From contig NZ_BSTR01000054.1 in the NCBI RefSeq assembly GCF_030269645.1, positions 1-53,737 on the forward strand: a stretch of DNA of 53,737 bases, written 5' to 3'. The notes beneath the pieces are model-generated. The model was not told the DNA's origin. It did not search any database and worked only from the letters and a program-made list of their open reading frames with translations. Positions 1 to 8,083 of this stretch are shown piece by piece. This DNA comes from Actinokineospora sp. NBRC 105648 (GTDB lineage Bacteria; Actinomycetota; Actinomycetes; Mycobacteriales; Pseudonocardiaceae). A program made the translations under genes and the position numbers. The stretch's first letter is position 1; the number at the start of each line of letters is the position of its first letter.

Positions 1-124
1 CCACCCCGTACAACCGCGTCGCGACCTGGGCCTGGTCCCACTGGCGCCGGCGCCACCAATACCGCGCCCAACAAGCCCACTACCAGCGCAGACAGACCCA
101 ATACTACGAAGTGCGGCTGGAGTA
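1..124 (+). mobile_element. Right end of an IS701-like insertion sequence (partial)
   Basis: The element enters from outside the window and ends at base 124. Read inward from 124, its end is TAC, two bases, CAGCCGC, and it matches the inward end of the element starting at 53,615 (TACGGCAGCCGC), giving imperfect terminal inverted repeats. The next bases, CTAG (125-128), fit the 4-base YTAR target duplication known for the IS701 family, and the same CTAG precedes the other end at 53,611-53,614. Family assignment rests on target type and the transposase tail and is an inference. Confidence 0.55.
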
Positions 125-128
125 CTAG
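3..128 (+). CDS. Transposase, C-terminal fragment (probably IS701 family)
   Basis: Forty-one residues of an open frame run in from the left edge and stop at TAG 126-128. The tail is rich in Trp, Arg, His and Tyr, with the string WSHWRRRHQYRAQQAHY, like the C-termini of actinomycete IS4/IS701-type DDE transposases. The catalytic part lies outside the window. The last Tyr codon (TAC) and the stop (TAG) are partly or wholly made of the CTAG target duplication, so the IS itself carries no stop codon. Because any YTAR target gives TAY (Tyr) then TAR (stop), termination is assured at every insertion site. Confidence 0.55.
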   Translation, partial: TPYNRVATWAWSHWRRRHQYRAQQAHYQRRQTQYYEVRLEY

Positions 129-162
129 GGGCCCCGCGCGAAGTGAGTTCACTAGATCGAGC
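125..162. repeat. Palindromic element, right half (interrupted by the IS)
   Basis: The bases TAGGGGCCCC (126-135) followed by an arm ending GATCGAGC (162) match the right-hand parts of the intact palindromes at 14,082, 32,789, 33,018 and 36,283. The left half is absent because the IS occupies that side. The arm (132-162) can pair with the left arm at 53,512-53,542 over 31 positions, 27 Watson-Crick and four G-T. The half-element lies 115 bases past the stop of the minus-strand injection operon, where a terminator would be expected. Nothing else is recognisable between 163 and 277. Confidence 0.7.
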
Positions 163-277
163 CCCGCTTGTAACTCGGGCAACGAAGAGCAGCAAAACCC
201 ATAAGGCCCACGCTCGAAACCCCGACAACACCAGGCAGTAAGCCTGAAACGCCTGCACACGATCCAATAGTCCAGCG

Positions 278-1930
278 TCAAGAACGGCGGAAGAACTCGA
301 CCTCGCCGAGGGCTATGTGCTTGCCGGGGGTGAGGCCCGCGGCCGCCTTGATGGTGAGGCGGATCTTGGTGACGTCGCTGATGGCGGTGTCCAGCTCCTG
401 CGGTCCCGGCTCGTCGGCCAGGTTCAAGGTGAGGTCCGCGGTCGTGCCGTCTGCCGACGTCGTGGTGACGTCCACCAGGGTCGCGCGGGCCTCCAGTTGG
501 AAATCCTCGAGCTTCGCCGACGGGCCGGTGTGGGTCACGATCGTCAACAGTCGAATCGGTTGGGGGAAGGTGAATTCGATGGACGCGCCCACGGCCGGGG
601 CTCCCCAATAGCGGTTGGTGGCGCCGTCGGCGGCGGCGGTGGCGGGGTGGCCGGGGACTTCCGCAGTGGCGGACTCGGTGGCCGGGACGGCGGGGACTGT
701 CTTGGACGTCTTGTCGAGGATGTCCTGGTACAGGCGTTCGCCGAGGGGGAAGAAGGCGACGGCGGCCAAGACCACGATGATCAGCAGGCCCAACAGGATC
801 AGTCTGCGGGTGAGGGCCCCGGAGCCGGAGCGGTGGCGGCGGGAGCGGCCCGCGCCCTCGGTGTCCGGAGTGGACTCGTCGAGGCGGGTGGCGCAGTTGC
901 GGCAGAACCGGCGGCCGGGTGGGTTGATGGTGCCGCAGTTGGGGCACGGTGCCCCCTCGGTCGCGGCCTCGGTGACCTCCGCGCGCCGCGCCGGGCGGGG
1001 GGCGACCGGTTTGGCGGGCTGTACCGGGGCCGGGAAGTCGGGAGCCGGAGCGGCCCGGCGCGCCGGCGCCTTGGGTTGGACCGCCTCGACGGCGGAGTCC
1101 GATCCGCCAGTCCAGTCGGGGTGGGGAAGCGGTGGGGAGGCGCCACCCGGGACGGGGTCGGCGGGCCGGGTGTCACTGGCGGGTGAGTCGTCCTGCCGAT
1201 GCGCCTCGGTCGTGGCAGGGGACTTCCACGCTGCGAGGCGGCGGCTGAACCAGCCGAGGACCCGATTGGCCGACTGGTCCGCCGCGGGACGGCTCGGGTC
1301 GGTGCCCGGTGTGACCGCTGTGACAGAAGTGGCCGGGCCGGTTGGTGGCAACGAGCCGGCCGGGCCGGTCGAGCTGACCGAGCCAGCCGAGTCGGCAAGG
1401 CCGACCGAGCTGCCCGGGGTGGGCACAGCCGAGCCGGCCGGTGTGGTGGAGGCAGCTGGGTTGGTTTGTCCTGCCGAGCTGGCCTGCGCAGCCGTGCCCG
1501 CCGGGGTAGTGGAAGTCGTTGGGGTCGCTGAGGGCGCGGGTGTCCGGTTGTCCAAGGTGGGCGTCGTGATTTCGGGTGGGACTACCGGCGCGGCCCGAGT
1601 GGCCGAGGTCGCAGGGGTGGCCGGGCCGGCTGCGGTTTCGGGGGCAGAAGAACGGCCGGGCAGTGGCGAGGTGTCGGAGCTGTGGGTACGACGGTCCGCC
1701 TGGACCTCGGTGGTGTCGAACCCGCGGGCTGGGGTGGTGTCGGTGGCGGGGGAGCCCGTTGGGGCGACTGTCGGTGGGGTGACTGTGGCGGCGCCGGTGC
1801 CGGGGGACTCTGGGGCTGGGGTGGTCGGGGACTGCGTCGACCGGCCCCAGCCCAGGTAGGTTCCGCAGTTGCCGCAGAACTCGTCGGTTGGGTCCACTGT
1901 GGATCCGCATACCGGGCAGGTCGTGCTCAC
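278..1930 (-). CDS. Zinc-ribbon, single-pass membrane protein at the end of the CIS operon
   Basis: 550 residues from a GTG start that overlaps the preceding stop by 4 bases (GTGA). Order: zinc ribbon at residues 5-24 (CPVCG, CGNCG); a long Pro/Thr/Ser/Ala-rich linker; a second zinc ribbon near 329-346 (CPNCG, CRNC); an Arg-rich stretch; one hydrophobic helix at about 376-396; an outer domain of about 150 residues predicted as a beta-sandwich resembling discoidin or NADase-type glycan-binding domains. Positive charges before the helix place the N-terminus in the cytoplasm. Streptomyces CIS loci are reported to encode a bitopic membrane protein (CisA) that connects the particle to the membrane; this gene has a similar plan and position, so I infer a membrane anchor or docking role. 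No signal peptide is present. Earlier in-frame starts upstream lie inside the tail-protein gene and are unlikely. Confidence 0.7.
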   Translation of the reverse strand: MSTTCPVCGSTVDPTDEFCGNCGTYLGWGRSTQSPTTPAPESPGTGAATVTPPTVAPTGSPATDTTPARGFDTTEVQADRRTHSSDTSPLPGRSSAPETAAGPATPATSATRAAPVVPPEITTPTLDNRTPAPSATPTTSTTPAGTAAQASSAGQTNPAASTTPAGSAVPTPGSSVGLADSAGSVSSTGPAGSLPPTGPATSVTAVTPGTDPSRPAADQSANRVLGWFSRRLAAWKSPATTEAHRQDDSPASDTRPADPVPGGASPPLPHPDWTGGSDSAVEAVQPKAPARRAAPAPDFPAPVQPAKPVAPRPARRAEVTEAATEGAPCPNCGTINPPGRRFCRNCATRLDESTPDTEGAGRSRRHRSGSGALTRRLILLGLLIIVVLAAVAFFPLGERLYQDILDKTSKTVPAVPATESATAEVPGHPATAAADGATNRYWGAPAVGASIEFTFPQPIRLLTIVTHTGPSAKLEDFQLEARATLVDVTTTSADGTTADLTLNLADEPGPQELDTAISDVTKIRLTIKAAAGLTPGKHIALGEVEFFRRS

Positions 1931-2478
1931 GTCTCCTCCTCCGGCGGTCCCGCCAGGACCTCCACCGACCACTCCACGTGCATCGGGCAGCCCGCCGCCA
2001 CCAGGGCCTCGACCCGGTCGAGTTCGATCTCGGTGTCGGACCACACCTGGACGACCACCCGCGTCGGAGCCCGGGCCGGGTCGGTGCCCGGCTCCCGGGA
2101 CCACGTCGCGCCCGGGCCGTCCAGGACCCGGGCGTGCACGCGGGCGCACAGCCACAGCTGGTCGACCAGGCCGGTCCCGGTGCCGCGCCACCGGTGGATC
2201 CGGGTCGCGGCCAGGACCGAGGCGCGGCGGGTGTCGTCTGACCAGGTCGGGTCCAGGTCCGTGGCCACCCAGGAACCCAGCCAGCCCAGCAGGTCCGCCG
2301 GGGTGAGGCGGGGCGACAGGTAGGCCGCGAAGTTGTCCAAAGTGGACAATACCGGTGCCAGTACCACGTCCAGGCCCTGGGTGAAGCGCTGGGTGAACCC
2401 GTCCTCGGCGTAGAGGGCGGGCAGCCGCTCGCCGATCGGGTGTCTGCTCGGCAACCCGGGTACCGCCGCCCGGGTCAC
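1927..2478 (-). CDS. CIS tail/baseplate protein (phage tail protein, TIGR02242-like)
   Basis: 183 residues from GTG, overlapping the baseplate J stop by 4 bases. The N-terminal half carries the pattern GERLPALYAEDGF, then a helix with LAPVLSTLDN and TPADLLGWLGSW, typical of the short phage tail protein family next to baseplate J genes (compare P2 gpI and the Afp11/12 region). A mid-region RWRGTGTGLV matches the family's R-GT-GL motif. The protein probably forms part of the baseplate wedge. Position directly after baseplate J is the usual order in actinobacterial eCIS clusters. The final 40 residues are acidic and probably a small beta domain. Confidence 0.8.
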   Translation of the reverse strand: MTRAAVPGLPSRHPIGERLPALYAEDGFTQRFTQGLDVVLAPVLSTLDNFAAYLSPRLTPADLLGWLGSWVATDLDPTWSDDTRRASVLAATRIHRWRGTGTGLVDQLWLCARVHARVLDGPGATWSREPGTDPARAPTRVVVQVWSDTEIELDRVEALVAAGCPMHVEWSVEVLAGPPEEET

Positions 2479-4400
2479 GGCTCGCCGACCAGGACCTGGT
2501 GCTGGTGTGAGAACACCAGCGCGTGCCCGGCCAGCTCGACCCGCTCGGTCGCCGACCCGCGCCTGCCGGTGATCGGGTCGGCCGGGAACAGTCGCACCTC
2601 CTCGACCAGGTCCACCCCGGCCACCCGCTGCAGCACCGCGAACACCGCCCCGAACTGCACCGGCCTGCCGAACGGCCACCCAGTGCCGTCCTCGCCGCCG
2701 CGGATCGGGTCGAGGTAGTCGTACAGCGCGGCCAGTGCCGCGTCGGCCACGTCGCGGTCGGTCGAGCGCAGTCTGGCCACCACGGTGATCCCCTGGTAGA
2801 AGGGCGGTTCCACGGCCACGGTGGTGCCGATCAGCCTGCGCTCGTCCAGGCTCGAGGCGATCGCGGCGAGCATCTCGTCGGTCGGGATCAGCTGCTCGAA
2901 CCGCAGCCTGCCGCCCAGGTCCGGTACCACGTCGGGCACCACCAAGACCCGCGCCGCGCCCGGTCCAGCGGGGAGGCAGCGCACACGGGCAACGGTGGGT
3001 GCCGCGAGTCGCGTTAGGTGCTCGTAGTCATCGGCGGTCACGGCCCGCTCCTGCACGCGCAGCTGTCGTGGCGCACGGATTCGTGCCTCTGCAACGGTTT
3101 CACCGTCGACCCCGCCTTGCGCGCCCTCGCGATTCTCCACAGAGGACACATACGGCACCGAGCTGCGCAGCACCGAGATCGTCCCCCGGGCGACGTTCCC
3201 CGTCCGCCCACCGCCGGTGCGGTAGCGTGGGACGCGGACGTGCGCGCCCTTGGTCGGCACCGCGCCATAGGTCCGCATCCCGCCGTCGGCCTCGCGGACC
3301 GCTGGTGGGAACTCCACCTCGCCCGTGGTCGAGTCCAACGTCACGTGCCGGTCGCCCGGCTCGGAGCGCCCGAAGTGCTCCACCACCGCCCAGTCCTGCC
3401 AGCCCTCCGCCGACGAGACCTGCACGACCAGCGGCGGACTACCAGGCAGGACCGGCGCCCGGTCGAGCCGGAACCGTTGTCCGGCAACGCCTTCCGAAGT
3501 CCCCAGATCCGCGTCGAGCACGGTCTCGGCGTGTTCGACCGCGGTGACCCCGCCGATCGTGTCCACCTCGGCCACCCGCACCGTCGGCGACTCGGAGTAG
3601 AACGGCTGGTCGTCCACCGGCGCGACCGCCCGGCACCGCAGCCAGCCCGCGCGCACCCCGGCCGACACCGACTCGACGTGGCCCGCGGGCACCAGCAGCA
3701 CTACCTCGCCGGGCCGGTTGAGCCCGCCGGTGGTGTCCTCGAACGCCTCGCACTCCCGCCAGCCGTCGCCGGTCCACGCCTCCCACACCAGCGGCGGCTG
3801 CCGCGGGTCGACGCCGATGCCCTCGACCCGGCTGTCCAGCCGGACCGCCACCACGCAACGCGGCACCGCCGCCGACAGGCCGAACAGCGCCACGTCGCCC
3901 GGCACCGGTTTGGCCTGGAAGCAGCGCACGTCCTTGCCCGCGTTCAGGTCGTTGGTGCGGTCGGTGTACTCGCCCGCCGCCGTCGCGGTGACCAACCGGT
4001 CCAGCGCGCACGGCACGATCGGCAGCTCGGCCACCGTCGCGAAGACCACCGCCTCGCCGGACTCCGACTGCTGGGTGGCCACCTCGGTGCCCGCGCCGAG
4101 CAGCACCGTCTCCGCCCGCGCCGCCGAGAGCCAGAACACCACGTCGGCCCTGGCCGCCGACGGCGGGAACAGCCGGATCCCCAACAGGTCCAGGAACGCC
4201 AGGTAGTGCCGCTCCGGCACCCGGTTGAGCCGGTACACCAGCTGGTCGACCATGTGCGCGAACGTCTCGATCAGCGTCACACCCGGGTCGGAGACGTTGT
4301 GGTCGGTCCACTCCGGGGTGCGCTGCTGCACGTAGCGCTTGGCCTCGTCGACCAGCTGCTGGAAGCGGCGGTCGTCGAGGTTGGGGGCGGGCAGCGCCAT
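2475..4400 (-). CDS. Baseplate J-like assembly protein (Afp11/gp6-type wedge protein)
   Basis: 641 residues from ATG; the start shares one base with the gp25 stop (TGATG). The N-terminus (RRFQQLVDEAKRYVQQRTPEWTDHN region, then DPGVTLIETFAHMVDQLVYRLN) is the hallmark of TIGR02243 putative baseplate assembly proteins of eCIS and some phages. A baseplate J-type core follows, with GQ-type beta-rich segments and the EARIRAPRQLRVQERAVTADDYEHL region near residues 430-460, the conserved baseplate J signature. In T4-like systems this protein (gp6) forms the wedge ring that triggers sheath contraction. The length is usual for the family, and I see no frameshift. Confidence 0.92.
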   Translation of the reverse strand: MALPAPNLDDRRFQQLVDEAKRYVQQRTPEWTDHNVSDPGVTLIETFAHMVDQLVYRLNRVPERHYLAFLDLLGIRLFPPSAARADVVFWLSAARAETVLLGAGTEVATQQSESGEAVVFATVAELPIVPCALDRLVTATAAGEYTDRTNDLNAGKDVRCFQAKPVPGDVALFGLSAAVPRCVVAVRLDSRVEGIGVDPRQPPLVWEAWTGDGWRECEAFEDTTGGLNRPGEVVLLVPAGHVESVSAGVRAGWLRCRAVAPVDDQPFYSESPTVRVAEVDTIGGVTAVEHAETVLDADLGTSEGVAGQRFRLDRAPVLPGSPPLVVQVSSAEGWQDWAVVEHFGRSEPGDRHVTLDSTTGEVEFPPAVREADGGMRTYGAVPTKGAHVRVPRYRTGGGRTGNVARGTISVLRSSVPYVSSVENREGAQGGVDGETVAEARIRAPRQLRVQERAVTADDYEHLTRLAAPTVARVRCLPAGPGAARVLVVPDVVPDLGGRLRFEQLIPTDEMLAAIASSLDERRLIGTTVAVEPPFYQGITVVARLRSTDRDVADAALAALYDYLDPIRGGEDGTGWPFGRPVQFGAVFAVLQRVAGVDLVEEVRLFPADPITGRRGSATERVELAGHALVFSHQHQVLVGEP

Positions 4401-4816
4401 CAGTCGCCACCTCCTTCGGTACCGGGGTCGGGGATCGTGTAGAAGGGGAACACCAGGTTGCGCGGGTCGTTGCGGGCGCGGATCGTGTAGCGGATGTCGA
4501 TGTAGAGCACCCCCGCGTCGGCGGTGTCGAAGGACACCAGCACGTCGGACACGGTGATCCGCGGCTCCCAGCGCTCCAGCGCGGCGCGCACCTCGGCGGC
4601 TATCCGGCCCGCGGTGGCGCCGTCGCTGGGGGCGAAGACGAAGTCGTGGATGCCGCAGCCGAACTCCGGGCGCATCGGCCGCTCACCGGGCGCGGTGCCC
4701 AGGATCAGCCGGATGGCCTGCTCGATCTCGCGCTCGTGCTCGACCATGGCGATGCCGCCGGTCGGGCCGACCCCGCCGGGGAACGCCCAGCCGCGGCCGA
4801 TGAACCGCTCGCTCAC
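4400..4816 (-). CDS. Baseplate wedge protein, gp25/GPW lysozyme-like fold
   Basis: 138 residues from GTG at 4816, which overlaps the PAAR stop (GTGA). The sequence contains the family pattern IEQAIRLILGTAPGERPMRP followed by EFGCGIHDFVF, the conserved EFGxGLhd-like core of GPW/gp25. A C-terminal beta strand region follows (YIDIRYTIRARNDPRNLVFPFY). Gp25 seeds sheath polymerisation on the baseplate. The start at 4816 gives the commonly seen N-terminal extension FIGRGWAFP, which is itself conserved in eCIS gp25 proteins. Confidence 0.93.
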   Translation of the reverse strand: MSERFIGRGWAFPGGVGPTGGIAMVEHEREIEQAIRLILGTAPGERPMRPEFGCGIHDFVFAPSDGATAGRIAAEVRAALERWEPRITVSDVLVSFDTADAGVLYIDIRYTIRARNDPRNLVFPFYTIPDPGTEGGGD

Positions 4817-5133
4817 GGCTTGGTCCCGATCTGCACGGTGGGCGCGCCGATGATGATCCGCGCGCCGCAGGTGGTCAGGTCGCCGACCGCGGCCAACGGC
4901 AGCCCGCACACCAGGACCTGCCGGGTGCGGGGGAACGGCAGCACCCGGTTGAGCGGCCCTAGTTGAGGGTGCAGGCCGCACTGGTTGACCGCGGAGACCA
5001 CCGCGGCGGGCTTACCGGCGATCAGCACCGTCAGCAGTCGCGGGTTCGCCGGGACCGGTGGCAGCAGCACCCCCGTCGGCGGTCCGACCGGGGTGTGGGA
5101 CGTGGGGTCGGCGACCCGGGCGACAGCGGGCAC
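4813..5133 (-). CDS. PAAR-like spike-tip protein
   Basis: 106 residues from GTG at 5133. The start is fixed by a perfect AAGGAGG Shine-Dalgarno sequence at 5140-5146 (minus strand) with 6-base spacing. The protein opens with VADPTSHTPVGPP and has the glycine/proline-rich short strand pattern of the eCIS PAAR-like family (DUF4280-related), including hydrophobic repeats VLIAGKPAAVVSAVNQCG and VLVCGLPLAAVGDLTTCG. Two Cys are close to where metal ligands often sit. It would cap the VgrG-like spike, and cargo can be attached to such tips, but no extra toxin domain is fused here. Confidence 0.85.
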   Translation of the reverse strand: MPAVARVADPTSHTPVGPPTGVLLPPVPANPRLLTVLIAGKPAAVVSAVNQCGLHPQLGPLNRVLPFPRTRQVLVCGLPLAAVGDLTTCGARIIIGAPTVQIGTKP

Positions 5134-5139
5134 GGCGGC

Positions 5140-5146
5140 CCTCCTT
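5140..5146 (-). promoter_or_regulatory. Strong ribosome binding site of the PAAR gene
   Basis: AAGGAGG on the minus strand, 6 bases before GTG 5133. It is the only perfect anti-16S match inside the CIS operon. It follows a 26-base gap after the VgrG stop, where most neighbours are instead translationally coupled. Confidence 0.7.
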
Positions 5147-5159
5147 TCCTGCACTGGCA

Positions 5160-6923
5160 CTAGTTGAGCCGCACGATCCGGCCGCTGAGGCTGGCCAGGA
5201 GACCGCCGTCGATGTCGGCGGCGCGTTGCGCGGCGATGGAGACCTCGCCGCCGAGCAGGGTCAGCTTCCCGGCGCCCGCGTCCAGCGTGATCCCCCTCGG
5301 GTCGAGCAGGATCGAGGTCATCGACCGCCGCCCGCCGGGCCCGTAGACGGTGAGCGCGATGCTGTTGGCGGTGTCGTCGAGCCGCACCTCGAGCCGGTCG
5401 TCGCCGCTGGCGATCCGCACCCCGGGCGGTCCGGTGAGCCCGTCGATCAGCTCCACCCGGTGGCCCTTGCGGGAGACCAGCGACCGGCGGTTGACCTTGC
5501 CCGCCCGGTCCACCAGCGGCAGGCGGTGCTTCGACGGCACGTCGCGCCCGTTGTAGAGCCCGCCGATCACGTACGGGCGGTCCAGGCTGCCCTGCTCGAA
5601 GGCGACCAGGACCTCGTCGTCGACCTCGGGGCTGAACACCCCGCCGCCCTGCCCGCCCCACTGCACCGACCGGGCCCAGTCGCTCTCGTAGCTGTCGTCG
5701 AGCCAGGGGAACTTCAGCTTCACCCAGCCGCGCTGCTTGCCGCCGGTCTCCTTGATGTCGGTGACGATCCCGGTGACCACCCCCGGGATGCGCGGCCCGC
5801 CGGTCACCGGGGCGCGACCGGAGGCCAGGGCCGCCAGCGAGCGGTCCGGCGTGCTGCTCACCGCGACCGTCGTGCGGTAGCCCTGGTCGGAGTCGATGGT
5901 GTGCCGCACGGAGGTCGCGGTGTAGCGGCCGGAGAACTGCGGGCCGACGTTGCTCAACGTCACCGGCGCACCGGCGCGGAGCTTGGGGTCGCCCTCCACC
6001 ACGGCCTCGACCTCGCCGACCCCCGCGCTGACCTCGTCGGCCCGCGCGCGGGCGGTGGCGCCCGCCTCGGCCTGGGTGCCGTGCGGGACGTCGGTGACCA
6101 GGCCGACGGCCCTGCCGAACGCGGTGGACACCTTGTTGCCCGCCAGCCCGGGTTTGACGGTCTTGCTGGTGGTCGTCGGCTCGTTGGCCACCACGACCTT
6201 CTTGCTCGCGACGTTCCAGCCCCGGGCCTGCACACTGGCCGACTGGTCGGCGGCGGTGAGCACGGCGCGCAGGGTCAGCAGGTTGTCGCCGAACTCCAGC
6301 ACGAACCGGCTGCGGGACGCGGGCGTGCTCGGCGGTGGCGCGCCCGTGGCGGGCTTGGGGCGGACGAAATCCAGCCTGCCCCGCTGGTCCACCCGCAGCA
6401 GGGTGCCGTGGCCGCGCGCCAGGTCGGAGAGGAAGTCCCAGTCGGAGACGTTGGCCTGGGTCAGCTGCGGGTAGATGATCTTGGCCGCCTCGATCCGGCC
6501 GGGCACCAGCCCGGCGGCCTGGGCGACCTGCCGGACGATGGCCGTGGCGGTCATGTTGCGGAACGCCTTCACCCGGCGTCCGCGCATCAGCCGGTGCGCC
6601 TTGCTCAGCGCGCGCACCACGGTGAAGGTGCCGGTCAGGTCGGAGTCGAGCTCGACCGCGGTGACCTCACCGGCGAACAGCGGCTCGGGGGCGGCGCCGT
6701 CGGCGATCGACACCGCGACGTTGAGCTGGCCGCCGATGGCGATGCCGGTCTCGGCCAGCAGCCGGTGGTGCGGGTCGCGGAAGGTGAGCGTGGCCGCGTC
6801 CGGCAGGCCGACGTTCTCGTCGACCACGGTGCGCACCAGGAGCTCCTGCCACACGTCGGGCAGCTTGCCGGGCGTGGTGACGATCGGCTCGGCGGCGAAG
6901 GACCGCTCGGAGTGCGCGCTCAC
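5160..6923 (-). CDS. VgrG-like spike / hub protein (Afp8-type, gp27-gp5 fusion)
   Basis: 587 residues from GTG at 6923 (GTGA overlap with the LysM gene); ATG 6932 would add three residues. The first 330 residues are gp27-like (phage late control D family; WDFLSDLARGHGTLLRVDQRGRLDFVRP). An OB-fold follows at roughly residues 385-470 (VTGIVTDIKETGGKQRGWVKLKFPW split here for length; then WARSVQWGGQGGG, the VgrG hallmark, and DEVLVAFEQGSLDRPYVIGG). The tail forms a beta-helix needle. The trimer would be the central spike penetrating the target membrane. The length is usual for eCIS spikes, with no effector extension. Confidence 0.92.
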   Translation of the reverse strand: MSAHSERSFAAEPIVTTPGKLPDVWQELLVRTVVDENVGLPDAATLTFRDPHHRLLAETGIAIGGQLNVAVSIADGAAPEPLFAGEVTAVELDSDLTGTFTVVRALSKAHRLMRGRRVKAFRNMTATAIVRQVAQAAGLVPGRIEAAKIIYPQLTQANVSDWDFLSDLARGHGTLLRVDQRGRLDFVRPKPATGAPPPSTPASRSRFVLEFGDNLLTLRAVLTAADQSASVQARGWNVASKKVVVANEPTTTSKTVKPGLAGNKVSTAFGRAVGLVTDVPHGTQAEAGATARARADEVSAGVGEVEAVVEGDPKLRAGAPVTLSNVGPQFSGRYTATSVRHTIDSDQGYRTTVAVSSTPDRSLAALASGRAPVTGGPRIPGVVTGIVTDIKETGGKQRGWVKLKFPWLDDSYESDWARSVQWGGQGGGVFSPEVDDEVLVAFEQGSLDRPYVIGGLYNGRDVPSKHRLPLVDRAGKVNRRSLVSRKGHRVELIDGLTGPPGVRIASGDDRLEVRLDDTANSIALTVYGPGGRRSMTSILLDPRGITLDAGAGKLTLLGGEVSIAAQRAADIDGGLLASLSGRIVRLN

Positions 6924-7654
6924 CGAGCCCATGCCGCGTCCCCGGGTTCCGATGGGTCCGGGATGGACAGTGGCACCAGGACCTCGGTGCCGGGGCGCAG
7001 CACCAGCGGGTCGTCGATGCCGTTGGCCTCGGCGATCACCCGCCACGCGGTCGGGTCGCCGTACTCCTGCCAGGCCAGCTGGGCGAGCGTGTCGCCCGCC
7101 ACCACGGTGTGCGTGCGGGCCGAGTCCGGTGAACCCGACGTCGGGTTCTGGCCGGGCGGGGAGACCGCGGCCTCCTCGATGCCCAGCGAACAGGTCGCCC
7201 GCAGCGGGGTGCCGTCGGTGTCGAACAGCGAGTACTCCACCGAGAAGCTCGACAGCACGCCGTCGAACGAGGTCGTGCGCGCGCTGCCCCACTCGAACCG
7301 GACCCACGGGCTCGCCGGTTTCTTGGCGCCCAGGCTCTTCTTCGTCGGCACGCACGCGGTCATCAGCTGCTCGATCTTCTGCTCCACGCTCTTGTCGTGC
7401 GTGGCGGTCGCGTCCAGGAAGACCTCCAGCGACAGCGACCGCGGCCCGCTGCCGACGAACTCCGGCGTCGCGGACTCGGCGGCCATCCGCGCGGGCTTGC
7501 GCCGCCACTCGGTGCTCTTGGTCATCGACAGCCGGTTCGGGTTGAACTGGAGCTTGACCCGGGCCAGCACGGCGCCCGGCTTGGCGCCGACCTTCGGCGG
7601 CGGCTCCATGATCAGCAACTGCGCGCGGGCCATGCCCCGGCTCGGCGCGCTCAC
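6920..7654 (-). CDS. LysM-domain CIS tube-cap/baseplate protein (Afp7-type)
   Basis: 244 residues from GTG at 7654. The N-terminal two thirds is the CIS tube-protein-like domain (LQFNPNRLSMTKSTEWRR; LSLEVFLDATAT; FEWGSARTTSFDGVLSSFS), which sits between tube and spike in Afp and PVC. The C-terminus (about residues 185-235) is a LysM motif: HTVVAGDTLAQLAWQEYGDP and WRVIAEANGIDDP. In phages and eCIS this equals gp53/Afp7, which links hub and wedges. Overlap by GTGA on both sides suggests strict translational coupling with the second tube protein and the spike. Confidence 0.9.
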   Translation of the reverse strand: MSAPSRGMARAQLLIMEPPPKVGAKPGAVLARVKLQFNPNRLSMTKSTEWRRKPARMAAESATPEFVGSGPRSLSLEVFLDATATHDKSVEQKIEQLMTACVPTKKSLGAKKPASPWVRFEWGSARTTSFDGVLSSFSVEYSLFDTDGTPLRATCSLGIEEAAVSPPGQNPTSGSPDSARTHTVVAGDTLAQLAWQEYGDPTAWRVIAEANGIDDPLVLRPGTEVLVPLSIPDPSEPGDAAWAR

Positions 7655-8076
7655 GAGGCCCGCAGCCCCTCGTGCGCGATCTCCAGCGTCTCCACCGCGG
7701 CCTGCGGCGCGGACGGGTCGAACGAGGGGCCCTGCCAGCTCACCGGCACGATCCCGAGCACCTGCCAGCGGGCGATCGGCGTCAGGTTCGGTTGCAGCGC
7801 CACGATCTCGCCGTTCTTGGGCTCCACCCGCCTGGTCAGCTGCTCCAGCCAGCGGGAGATCTTGGTGGTGTCGGCGGTGACCGGGCGCGAGAGCGTGATG
7901 TTCGACCAGGTGATCCGCGTCGGCAGCTGCCAGGTGAACCCGTTGTTGCCGCCCTCGGCGTACTGCTCGACCTCCACCTGCGCGCCCAGCCCGGCGCAGG
8001 TGTGGAACGCGCCCAGGTCCGCGCCGCCGATGGCGAGCCGGAAGAACATGCTGCTGGCGAAGATGCGGTCGGTCAT
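7651..8076 (-). CDS. Second tail tube protein (Afp5/gp19-like)
   Basis: 141 residues from ATG. It has the gp19-like tube fold signature: FRLAIGGADLGAFHTCAGLG near the N-terminus, an EVEQYAEGGNNGF beta strand, LPTRITWSNITLSRPV and the C-terminal QAAVETLEIAHEGL. It differs from the main tube gene at 11,892, as in Afp1 versus Afp5, so it probably forms the tube initiator ring on the spike hub. It lies 7 bases after the Pro/Thr-rich gene. Confidence 0.88.
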   Translation of the reverse strand: MTDRIFASSMFFRLAIGGADLGAFHTCAGLGAQVEVEQYAEGGNNGFTWQLPTRITWSNITLSRPVTADTTKISRWLEQLTRRVEPKNGEIVALQPNLTPIARWQVLGIVPVSWQGPSFDPSAPQAAVETLEIAHEGLRAS

Positions 8077-8083
8077 CGGTGTC

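Noticed and set aside
4813..5133. PAAR gene considered as a fused toxin
   Set aside because: It ends after 106 residues with no C-terminal extension.
5058..7880. A 940-codon open frame on the plus strand across the spike and LysM genes
   Set aside because: It lies opposite well-recognised CIS genes and its translation is rich in His, Arg, Gly and Gln without family motifs, as expected of an antisense shadow in GC-rich DNA.
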